NCBI RefSeq assembly: GCF_932526225.1
Contig: NC_064044.1
Coordinates: forward strand, 10,906,906-10,970,905
Source of the DNA: Nematostella vectensis
Taxonomy: Eukaryota > Cnidaria > Anthozoa > Actiniaria > Edwardsiidae
Direction: 5' to 3'
Length of the DNA: 64,000 nucleotides
Positions 54,521-64,000 of the stretch are shown in pieces. Both the position numbers and the translations under genes were made by a program. The stretch's first letter is position 1, and every line of letters starts with the position of its first letter. Under the pieces are notes generated by a model. That model saw only the letters and a list, made by a program, of their open reading frames with translations, searched no databases and was not told where the DNA came from.

Positions 54521-57500
54521 AAACAACAACAGTAACAATAATAATAATAATTTATTTAACCACCTAAAAATACCTGAGAGCCAGAGGCTTGCTATAACGT
54601 GTATGCGGTTGTTCAGTAAAAAACTTTGTTGGTTGTACCAAGATTTCATCACATTGTTTGACTATCTTCCAATCCTGATTAAAAATAATAACAAAGGTGT
54701 GGCTGACAAGGGCTCTTTAAAGGCCTTACCCTAGTACAGTATCTCCTGACTTGAGTAACAATCCAAGGTGGGTACGACAGTGGAACTGTTGGTCATTGCT
54801 TCCCATGTCTTGCATCCGGGCCACCCACACGTCTGCGAGCACATGCTAAAACCACCAACCAGACAAAACATGGATTATATACTGAAGTATCTTATGGCAG
54901 TACACCCTATTGCTATCTTTTTTTAATTAACTACTTGTTTAATATCAGGGCTTGCCCTGCCCTTTAAATTTGAGCATTGTGGTGTTGCATGATTTTTTTT
55001 TTCAGGCTGTGGTGCTTCAGTGTCTTTTGTATTTATTTATTTATTTATTTATTTATTTTTCCTCTTCAGTTTGCAAGCCCAAGCATGAAGTGATTCTTTT
55101 TCTTCTTGCTTTCTCTTATAAAAAAATAAGCCTTGCTTTCTCACATAAAAAAGCAGAGGACTCTGTGTTTATGCAAGTTTAACATGGCCTTTTAACAGCT
55201 CTAAGGGGTGAAATCTAAAACAGAGTTTATAATGGAGACAAAAAAAAAGAGGTAAGTTAAGAAGGCAAAACATGCTGCCATTTTATGCTCCCGCTCAATG
55301 CCAAGTCACTCAAAGAATCTATTTCCATCGGCAAGCGAGTAACCAGGATATTTTCAATCAAATATCGTCAATACATGACATAAATTGTGTTGGCAATTTA
55401 CGTTCTTTAAGGAGGAGAATAATATGTACATTATGTGTATATACATAATATATGTATACCCTACCTTTTGACTAAGACTTGTTGTAGACCCCATTGTCTG
55501 AAGTTTTGGGTCAACAGGTTCTACTTGAAGGACCATGTACTCTGTCAGATGTTTGTAGGAGCCAAGGCTTTGAAATGGCAGCCGCCAGTAGTTATTAGCT
55601 AACAGCTCTGCCGCTGGAGATAAACAAAAACATGCATAAGCATTAACATGAAGTAACCTAACAATACAGTGTATAGAGTGTTGCTGAAAATCTTTCAAAA
55701 GAAATCAAACAAGTTTTATTTTTAATAGGAACTTCTAATGGATAATATTGATCCATAGGTACATTTTTGCAAGGACTGTGAAAAAACAAATCATGTCACT
55801 AAGCACTGTATAGTTTGTTGTGCCTTACTTTTAAGGGTGGAAGGATCAATAAATTGAAGTGATGTCGTAACTCTGTTGCATATCACCAGTTGTCTGAAAT
55901 AGAATGATGTACCATTTCTTAAATAAGCACAATACTATTCCATCCGAAATGTTGAACGAAATTTCAGTGAAGTTCAGCTAAAACCACATTTGCCTGGTAT
56001 AAACACTCTTACCCAATATTGCCAAGCGACCTCGCAAGTTTCAAGGGCAAACAAATGACCTCTTCCTAGAAAAAAAAGCAAACAAACAAAAAAGTGACCA
56101 GGGAAAAAGGACACTCAGACATTCAGAAATATTTTCAAAATCAGGATTTCATGTTGCACATACCCTGCAAATTGGGATAATTTCCACAGAGAAAGTATAC
56201 TTGTAGTTAAAAGTGTTGTTATGAATATCATGTGATATTAATTTTTCAGATGTCTTGAATCTGAAAATAAATGGAACACATGTCAGCCCAACATAATTAT
56301 TATCTAATTTTGCTTTTAACATAAAAAAAGTGTGTATTCTACTGTTAGATGAATCAATTTACCTGCACGGCACAACAGACTGAAGAAAATCGACAAACTT
56401 TCTTGCATCTTGTTTGGATGCATAATAAAAATCTATACCATCTGGAACAAAAAAGCAATTAATAAATAATCTTGCTACATAAACTATGCCAACCTAAGAA
56501 ATGGATATTAATCAAGATAATCCAAATAGTTACAATAAAAACATGATCGAGGTACCTGACTCTTGCTTAACCTTGACTGTGTTTTGATGAACATTATGTT
56601 TGATGATCAACTGTTCCAAGTAGAAAAATGTTTTCTTGTGGGATGTCTGAAAAAATGGATATTATAGGTATTACTTTTATAGCCTGAAAATTTCAATTAT
56701 TTGCGCACATCTTGGTTGCCTAAAATTTGACATTTTTTTATATTAAGAATCACCAGGTTATATACCTTTTTTATTAAGATTAGTGTCTGCCCCCTTCCCC
56801 CAACCCCTTAAGGCAATGCTCCATTTCACTGTGTTCTTCTTAGGGCTCACAATAAGCGATAACTTGTCGTGGAACGCTCATGTGAACGAGGTAGTCAAGA
56901 AATCGAGCATAAAGCTATACTTTTTAATCCAACTAAAAGGGGCTCGGCTACCTCCCTCAGACTTATCTTTATTTTACAAGGCTTGCATTTGTTCGACCGT
57001 CGACTATGCGATGCCGGTTTTTCATAACGCCCTGCCGCAGTACCTAAAAAATGAGCTTGTACGTATCGAGAAAAGGGTGCTATCTATAATTTTGCCCCGT
57101 ACGAGCTACGATGGTGCTTGTGATTTGTTGGGCATAACACCATTAGAAGTGCACCACGGCCTAATTTGCAGCAAGCTCTTCGACGAAACAGTTTCTGATC
57201 CGAATCATAAACTAAAGAGCTTGCTGCCTCCATCAAACGTTTCAAGCCATAACCTTAAAAAAAAAAACGGCCCTTTGCCTTGCCCCGCCTCAAAACAAAC
57301 AGAGCCATGAATTCTTTTACATTCTCGATGGCCAACAAATTTTAAACAGAGAGTATATATGATTTTTATGTATTATGATTAATTTTATATAGGATGAACT
57401 TTATCACGTTTTTAAATTTTAATATTTTATATTTATTATTGTATATAGTTCAATTAATTATAGTTGTAATATTGTATCTATTGTTTTGTAAATGCCTAAT

Positions 57501-60500
57501 TCAGCCTATGGGCTGCTACGCAATTTTTTTCCTAATAAACTATCTATCTATCTATCTTGTTAAGATTAAACCATTCTTGGAAACAGAGGCAAGAAAATGG
57601 TCCACAACTCATTAATGTATAATTGTAGTGAGCGTAAAAAGTAACTCAATGCTTACCTTCTGTCTGACTTGAACGACAGCCTTCCAAAAGTCCTGTGCGG
57701 CCTGGCGATGACAGGCATCACACATTTGTCCCTGGACAACATATTCCACCAAAAAAACTTGCTGTAGTATTGTAGAGTTCATCACCTGGAAAATACATGT
57801 ATGAAAAGATCAGTAGTACCATAACGTATGTAGATTAGTGGTAAAATTGGCTTTATCTCCCAAGCAAGAACAGCAGGGTTCGACCACACATATAAGGTGA
57901 ATTGGCTAGCCACTATTTCACTTTGAAACACATCTCAAATGCAAACATTCCTAGGTAACCCGTTTTGTTGTTCCCCTAGTACCCCTCAGCTCCCAGTAAG
58001 TACTTGGTCTCGCCTTCTGATGATAAACCTTGTACTAGAACACACAAGAGGCTGCTTAACTTTTCAAAGAGCTCTTACGAAAATTCCCATTCATTATTTA
58101 ATGTAATTTTTTTTATAAATTTATGTGCATATATTCTTTGGCTCTTGTTGCCTTCTCATATTCTATTGTTACTCACTATTTTTAGACACCAGCATGCACA
58201 CCTTATCAACCTTTTAAGAGACCTTTTATACAGTGATAAAAAAGTTTTTCAGAACATTAAAAATTTCGTTGCAATCTTGATTTATAAACAATTATAAGAA
58301 CCGATTTAGGAACTATATATGTTGGAATCATAAACTAATACTCAGACTGACAGACAGGCTGAAGTTCTCTTATATATTTTATTCCACACTATACTAGTAA
58401 TAGTATGTGCTTAACAGGGACATCACACAAGCAGCCTTATCATAAAAAAAAATTGCTTGCTAGACTTTGAAGAGCATTGCACTTTACTGAAAAGTGGAGG
58501 CTGAAAAGGCATTGCACTTTACTAGACAGTATAAGCTCGAAAGAGTCATTGCTCATCAACCTAGACAGACAATACATTATCTTATACATACTGTATAAGT
58601 TTACAATAACAATTAAAAACAAACCACACAGTTTGGGGCTACTTGGGATTTTTTTTTCTGAGGTGTAAAAGCCTGACTGTCTAAAATAGGCACTGTGTCA
58701 GCTCCTCGTCTTCTTGGATAATAACATAAGGCCTGAGGTTTTGGTCCACAACTACAGTAACTCTCACAAGCTAAATGCATTCACCTATATTAATGAAATA
58801 CAATACCCCGAAAAATGGTATTCGACTCTGCCAAATTTTTGTCTTTAATAAGACTTCTTAGGGGCAGACTTCAGGGATGAAGAAGTCTCATTAAAGATGA
58901 AAATTGGCAGAGTCGAAAACCAGTTTTTGGTGTTTGTATTTGTTTTTCTGGTTCACGACCACAACAATTTGAGCTTTTTGTATTTATTCACACATTAATG
59001 AAGATATAATGATGGTTGAAGGCTTTCATAGAAAGTGCTCAATACTCGAAAGTAGAGCGGTGTATAGTGTTGGTTTGAGAAAAATACAAACTACATAGGT
59101 TTCCCTACAGGTCTGTTTCGTGGTTGCCCACTCATTAGGGGATTTAATGAGAATATTCCTACCATCGTATATATACTATTAACATTGAAATTTACATAAT
59201 AATAGACTGATAGTTTTAGCTAAGGCGGTAAGAGGAACAATAGCGAGTTACATTAAATATGCGGGGCGAAAACTAACAGTGCGGAACGTGTGAAAAATTG
59301 ATAGCGCGAAAATTTAACGGTGACGGGATTAACAGTTCTAATTGTTTCGTAGCAGGGCTTTGTTTCTGTGGCGGCACGAGGACACGAGTTCATTGCGTTT
59401 ATTTAGAGTTGATAGTTTGGGTTGGCAGATGATCGTCAGCTTTTCCTTGAGGCAGAGGTTGCAACACTTAGTGGTACTGTTGTAGGCGGAGTGGGAAGAA
59501 AGAATGCGCCATGAAATAAAGTACTCAATCATGTTGTCCTTGAGAGTCCAGACGTGTTTGCTGAGTTCGGTGGAGTTTCTGTGTTTGGCGTGTCGGAATG
59601 ATGCGGTGTGGTTTCTGTACCTGGTCTTGAAGCTGTTTTCAGTGAGCCCGACGTATGTTTCCGAGGTGTTGTTGTCTTTTCGAGTTACGGTAGCTTGGTA
59701 GATAACAGATGTCTGTAGGCAGTTTCCGTCTAGAGGGCAGGTGTCTTTCTGTCGGCAGTTGCATGTCTTGTTGTTGGTAGTGGTAGGGGCGGAGCTGGCG
59801 ATCTCGGTAGCCGACGATGTGGTGATGATGCGCTTGTTGTGGTTGTCGATGATCTGTTTGGTGTTGTTCATGCAGCTGTAACTGATTTTGATGGTGTTTC
59901 TGTTGAAGATTTTACGGAGGTGGTTGTCTTTCGGGAAGTGCTTGTCTATCAGGGTGAGGAATCTGTGGCCGATGTTGGTGCTGGTGTTCTTGCTGAAGGG
60001 CGGGTTGTACCATAGGATGTTGTTGCGTTTGCGGGTTTTACGGTTGGTTACGGTGTTGGGTTCGTAGCGTAGCGTGTAGTTGTATCCGCTATCGTCGAGT
60101 GCTTTCTGGTAAGGTGGCGTGGTCTGGTCAAAGGAGGCTTGGTCTGAAGATAGGGCAGATAGGCGTCTGTTGATACCAGCAGGGATGTTCTTGGTGATGG
60201 AGGGCGGGTGGTTGCTCTCACGGTGGACATATTGTAGCGAGGAGTTCGGCTTTGTATAAGGCTGGTGTGCATTACGTTTTAGGTCGAGGGTGACGTCTAG
60301 GAAATTGACAACTTGTTTGTTTGCCTCAATGGTGATTCGGAGTCCGTTGTTGTTGAAGATGCGGCATAGTTCCTTTTTTAGGTTTTCGGTGGCTCTGGGT
60401 GTGGCGTTGGTGATGGCTAGTCCGTCATCGCGGTAGAGTCCTACGTTCATATTGAGGTCCTGAAGTTGGGAGAGAAGGAAGTTGCCTACAAGTTCACAGG

Positions 60501-61464
60501 TTTCTGCGCCATCGAAGCTCCCCATCGTAACATCAAATATCGTGAAGATATATGAAGATATATATATACTGGATAGCAGTATGGCTGAGTTCATTACCGG
60601 GAAAATATTATACTGATACTATCATGAAGTTTGTAAATTAGGAAAGTTGGGATGATTTTCTTTGGGGGGTCTATTTTCCAATTGATAGAAAAGAAATACA
60701 AAAAAAATAAACATATTTGTTATAATAGAAGCCATAAGGCAATTTACAGTAGCATTGGAAATCATCACATCGCACAATATCGAAAACTACAAAAGATATC
60801 AATGGCACGGATCATAACAGTACCTCTTTCTGTATTGTAAGTTTGACTTTTATTCGTTTTGAGTGTGGCTCTGTCCATACAAAGCCAGCATCGATAAGTC
60901 GGACCTGTAAAATAGTAAAATAGACTTAAATATTGAAATCTAATAGTAGTAATGAAGTAATAACAATGATAAAAACATAATTTGAGAGGATTTATATTCC
61001 TATAAGGTTTATTAAGACAGATGGAGGGCAGAGGGCAGACAGAGAGAATGGGCAGATAGACTGATACTGTACATAGACCAAGATCAAGGCTCTATGGAGC
61101 GTACACATCAGATGAAAGTCGACCATATGGTTCTACACAAATCAAACAAAACATCAACATAATTCCTCTTATCCCTCATAGCCCGATCCTGATTGTCTAC
61201 CAGAGTCAGAAAATAAAAATGGTCCTATGTCTATATGTATCATCCCATAACTCGTTGCATGAATTCATTTGAATTCGGACTTGTTATTTCATTCACTACA
61301 CAATAAAAACATTATTTGATGTGGAAAAGATGAATATATACCATAACTGATCAACAAATTAGGAACATCTAAGAATAAGACTTGAAAAAGGCTTTCTTTA
61401 AATAAGGGGGAGGACTAGCTTTCGATTTTTCGGTGGGGCTGTGGGGTTGTTTTTATATGGAGTG

Positions 61465-61554
<90 letters not shown>

Positions 61555-62671
61555 GAAAAAGATGATGGATAGACAGGAGGAAAGAGAAACGAAATGGACA
61601 GATTTCAAAGAGAGAAGGATAGAGGGAGATTAATCATATCCAGAATACCCAGGATTCTTCTTGGGGGGGGGGGATGGCAACCTAAAGTTTGCCGTAGGGT
61701 TTGAGTTTACTGATGTACTGATATCTGACCACCCCCAAAAGAACAAAAAGGCAATTTTTATTCATTGCAGTAAACTTTATTATTGGATTTTGCTACGAAT
61801 AAGTTGGACTTTGTAGAATACCTTTTTATTACCTAATTCGCTTATGCTTTATAATTTTGATTACAAATAACAGGTCTATTGCAAAACAGAATTGGACTTT
61901 CTGCTGTTGTTGGAGGGTGTCAACACACCCCCTGCCCCCCCCCCCCCCCCCCCCCCCCCGCCTACTAGAAAGACATGGATGGAAGTACAGACAGGTGGAA
62001 AGACAGATGAACAGGCAGATATGATGTTGGCAGACAGATGGACAAAAAGAACCTACCACTGGATACTTATAATAATTGGATACTTAAGTTGTATACAGTC
62101 GAATAAAGTACAAGTTGATTAAATATATATATATATATATATACATATTAACCTTATTCAAGCCTTTGAGCTTCTTTAGACATATCGCCAATAACTCTCG
62201 TGATTCCAATGCACATGAGGCCCAGTTATTAGGAGGCTGTAAATATCTACAATAAAACACAAATAAACCTTGCGATTTAAACGGACCACGTGACTATCAT
62301 CGAACTTATAAACACAAACATTTTGAAACGGATGATTATCTGGATTAATTAGAATGACGAGGGGGCTCTGAACATCTACTTGCCTTTCGCAGTTTTTACA
62401 AAAGTATAAAGTGCTCTGTTTAGGAATTCCTTCGGTGATATCGACTTGTGATCGAATACATCCAACACACATGTTTGCACTGTTCGGCGGAGTTGGAAGA
62501 CCACATTGGCAACAAAGACTGGAAAAACAACACGAAAAATAAAATTTCATCATCAGACATAAACAATTTATGCCATGTGCTATTGATAATTGTATGGGGT
62601 TAGAGAAAAGCTTTAAAATCTTACATTTTGTGCTGAGGTGCAGCGTTCACAGGATTTTCCAAATACTCCAT
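52980..62671 (-). CDS. NMD3: NMD3, 60S ribosomal subunit export adapter, 16 exons, about 511 aa
   Basis: Exons: 62625-62671 (MEYLENPV), 62384-62518, 62153-62246, 60824-60904, 57657-57785, 56556-56646, 56363-56441, 56164-56260, 56013-56065, 55829-55893, 55465-55613, 54730-54845, 54200-54272, 53936-54048, 53589-53659, 52980-53122 (TGA). Phases agree throughout; human NMD3 has 503 residues. Landmarks are three CxxC pairs (CCQCG, CVGC, FCKNC), RSQVDITEGIPKQ, LIDAGFVWTEPHSKR, FHCRTHLG, the basic KRKRRRARNWKLK nuclear signal, YDEFLADLEED and the acidic, helical tail ISLQEMLEDL expected to hold the export signal. NMD3 binds the nascent large subunit and recruits exportin CRM1. The first intron has a GC donor. 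Introns 4 and 5 hold a Penelope-like element and a CR1 fragment. Confidence 0.96.
54450..54550. repeat. (ATA)n-(ACA)n-(ATA)n compound microsatellite
   Basis: A perfect compound trinucleotide tract in the NMD3 intron between exons 12 and 13. Confidence 0.95.
54574..54674 (-). CDS. NMD3: Candidate alternative NMD3 exon
   Basis: A 101 nt segment has an acceptor (TTTAATCAG), an open frame of 33 codons (DWKIVKQCDEILVQPTKFF..., ending KPLAL) and a donor (GTATTT). It needs phase 0 upstream and leaves phase 2, exactly like the neighbouring constitutive exon 54730-54845. It can replace that exon in frame but cannot be added to it without a stop. No similarity to known NMD3 is recognised, so it may be a rare, spurious or foreign exon. 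Confidence 0.35.
55265..55410. repeat. Dispersed MITE-like family member
   Basis: Shares CCATTTTATGCTCCCGCTCA and ATTTTCAATCAAATATCGTC with 23405-23655. NMD3 intron 11, about 55 bp beyond the exon 11 donor in gene sense. Confidence 0.65.
56840..57560 (+). mobile_element. CR1/Jockey-type LINE, 3' end (second copy)
   Basis: The frame reads LGLTISDNLSWNAHVNEVVK, then SIKLYFLIQLK, FYKACICSTVDYAMPVFHN and RIEKRVLSIILP, the C-terminal part of a CR1-like reverse transcriptase related to 6490-7160. An A-run near 57250 breaks the frame's end. The element ends AATAAACTATCTATCTATCT at 57533. It is inserted in NMD3 intron 5, antisense to the gene. Confidence 0.85.
57786..58796. other. Left part of NMD3 intron 4, nothing recognised
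   Basis: AT-rich sequence without a supportable gene, RNA or element. Confidence 0.4.
58797..58940. repeat. Foldback element, arms of about 62 bp
   Basis: Left arm 58797-58859 and right arm 58880-58940 are imperfect inverse copies (core ATTCGACTCTGCC and its complement) around a 20 nt loop. One related arm stands alone at 1165-1208. It lies next to the 3' side of the Penelope-like element, but a link is not shown. Confidence 0.8.
59103..59141 (-). ncRNA. Degenerate hammerhead-like motif 3' of the Penelope-like ORF
   Basis: On the minus strand: CCC, CTAATGA, stem II GTGG/CCAC with GCAA loop, GAAA, stem III ACA/TGT with loop GACC, A at the cleavage position, then GGG. This is a hammerhead layout with one core change (CUAAUGA instead of CUGAUGA). 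Hammerheads are known in the terminal repeats of Penelope-like elements. The core change probably impairs or abolishes activity. Confidence 0.5.
59338..60548 (-). mobile_element. Penelope-like element, 5'-truncated, RT core end plus GIY-YIG endonuclease
   Basis: The open frame runs about 400 codons to the stop at 59338. It begins inside the reverse transcriptase (TMGSFDGAETCELVGNFLL, then the catalytic LYRDDGLAI). It continues through the conserved IWF-like segment (NNILWYNPPF) and LSALSSD, a Cys-rich stretch (CNCRQKDTCPLDGNC) and a GIY-YIG nuclease (VIYQATV...TYVGLTENSFKTRYRNH). It ends with CNLCLKEKL. RT followed by GIY-YIG identifies a Penelope-like element. The N-terminal RT part is missing, so it cannot move itself. 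Sense orientation in NMD3 intron 4. Confidence 0.9.
61463..61553. repeat. (GACA)n microsatellite
   Basis: About 22 tetranucleotide units in NMD3 intron 3; the open frame QTDRQTDR is an artefact. Confidence 0.96.
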
Positions 62672-62774
62672 GTTGGATTACTATCGCAAGGTCTTATGGG
62701 TATTACAGATGATTGTGCAACTCTTACCACAGGCAACCCGGTGCCATCCAAGTGCGAGGGCAGCATGTGAGATA

Positions 62775-63030
62775 ACATGCTAAGAACATGCCGAGGCTGA
62801 GATAGCAGAAAAAAAATTCTTTTTTAGTCCAGATACCCGTTCAGAATGCCCGTTCTAAACATTCTATTCCAACCATTCCCATTTCATAATGATAAGAAAA
62901 AAATGGACCCTTATATACATTAAAATTTAATAACATCGTTTAGAACATATTCATCCTTTAAAAAAAAGAAGAACGGCCCAGCCTCAACTGAAAATTAGAC
63001 GTTCTTATATATTTAAAAAAATAGTGTTTC
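62775..63030. repeat. Dispersed repeat, AACATGCCGAGGCTGAGATA family
   Basis: The left end AAGAACATGCCGAGGCTGAG matches 18070 and, reversed, 27775. The right end has GCCCAGCCTCA and GACGTTCTTATA. It lies upstream of the NMD3 start codon by about 100 bp and could hold or displace promoter sequence. Confidence 0.55.
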
Positions 63031-64000
63031 GATTAAGCGATATAGAAAACGCACTTTTTCTATATTTTGTGCTCTTTTCTTTTAAATCTCGAATGTGTTG
63101 ATGTGTGGGATGAGAACACAGCTGAGTATACTGTTGTCCCTCGATCGCATATTCTATAGCTGTGAAGGTCGCCTAGGAACCAGAATCGATAATCAATTTC
63201 AGGAAATAGCCTTGGCCAATATCTTTTACCCTTTCAATTGGCAAATAGTCATGAATTGTTCATAATAACACATTTTAAGATAATTGAGAAGACTTTCAAA
63301 AGCATAATTTTTCCATGGCAACGATCCTCCGGTTTTAAATTCTTCATAATTAATCCGTGATAAATTTCCTTTTCTTCGCTCTTGGAAATTTACGAGGACC
63401 TATAGTGTTAAAATGATGTAAACGCTAAAATAAAATGTTCCACAAGGATTTTGGGATTAAATAAAAAGAAAAACCTAGCGTTTTTTTTTGCAATTCTATT
63501 TCCCGATGAAGAAAACAATGGGATCTGATGTGAAAAACAAGGCGTGTTTTTAAAGCTATGTAAACTGGCAGGTCCTTCACGATATTAGCGACTTGCGATT
63601 GTGCGTTTGTTGGATCATTTCCGAATTTGAACGAACACGTTTTCACCATAAACAAACAATTAGGCGTCTCCCTGACAGAGGCAAACGAGACTAAAGATAC
63701 CAGAAAATAATATCGATTACTAGATACTTTCGATCCTTTTTAGGAGAAAAAAAATTATTTTAAAAGAGATGAATATTTCGTTCGAGCCTTCAATGTTATA
63801 ACCAGCGGCGGGACGCAAATAATTATACCTCAAAATTAACCAATCAGAATCTCGTTAACTCATTGTTTGTTCTAAATTATTCCCAAAACTGGCCAATCAG
63901 CGCACGTGTAAGTTTATCTCCCTTGAAGACTTTGTCCATAACAAAACAGACAAAAGGAAGTCTACTGTGTTCTTCGAGAAACCTGCTAATGGTTTCTGCA
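63031..64000. other. 5' flank of NMD3, nothing recognised
   Basis: No exon or RNA gene could be supported on either strand up to the window end. Confidence 0.4.

Noticed and set aside
61433..61633. 66-codon open frame over the GACA repeat
   Set aside because: A simple-repeat translation within an NMD3 intron.

Overview
This is a 64 kb piece of an animal nuclear genome. The genes are rich in introns (up to about 40 exons). The repeats include CR1-like LINEs, a Penelope-like element with a GIY-YIG domain, tRNA-derived SINEs, MITE-like hairpins and many mini- and microsatellites. Two adjacent introns match the U12 class. This fits a cnidarian, most likely a sea anemone such as Nematostella, but I infer that from gene and repeat style only; no species marker is visible.

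Layout. 1-3.2 kb: a minisatellite, a probable last exon of a gene lying to the left (+), and the 5' flank of the next gene. 3.2-9.5 kb (+): a complete ten-exon mitochondrial carrier of the SLC25 family. 11.3-50.4 kb (-): one 39 kb gene for a xanthine dehydrogenase/aldehyde oxidase-like molybdo-flavoenzyme, about 40 exons read backwards across more than half the window; one exon is partly lost in a 200 bp run of N (24979-25178). 37.9-39.1 kb (+): a three-exon BTB/POZ gene nested in intron 13 of that gene. 50.8-52.4 kb (+): a two-exon cupin (DUF985) gene, divergent from the molybdoenzyme gene across about 400 bp. 53.0-62.7 kb (-): a complete NMD3 gene (60S ribosomal subunit export adapter), convergent with the cupin gene. 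62.7-64 kb: 5' flank of NMD3 with a dispersed repeat.

Mobile elements sit in introns: 3'-end fragments of CR1-type LINEs in the carrier and NMD3, another LINE fragment in the molybdoenzyme gene, a 5'-truncated Penelope-like element in NMD3 intron 4, SINEs, and a terminal-inverted-repeat element.

The two most notable observations are these. (1) At 19838-20867, in a molybdoenzyme intron, lies a retrozyme-like element: 355 bp tandem units each carrying a type I hammerhead ribozyme, plus a third ribozyme in an inverted partial copy, the whole flanked by a 12 bp direct repeat. (2) Several minisatellites in three unrelated genes are built from the edge of a coding exon, multiplying a 5' splice site, a 3' splice site or a stop-codon region. 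In the carrier gene the array stays open in frame and repeats both the carrier signature and its splice donor.
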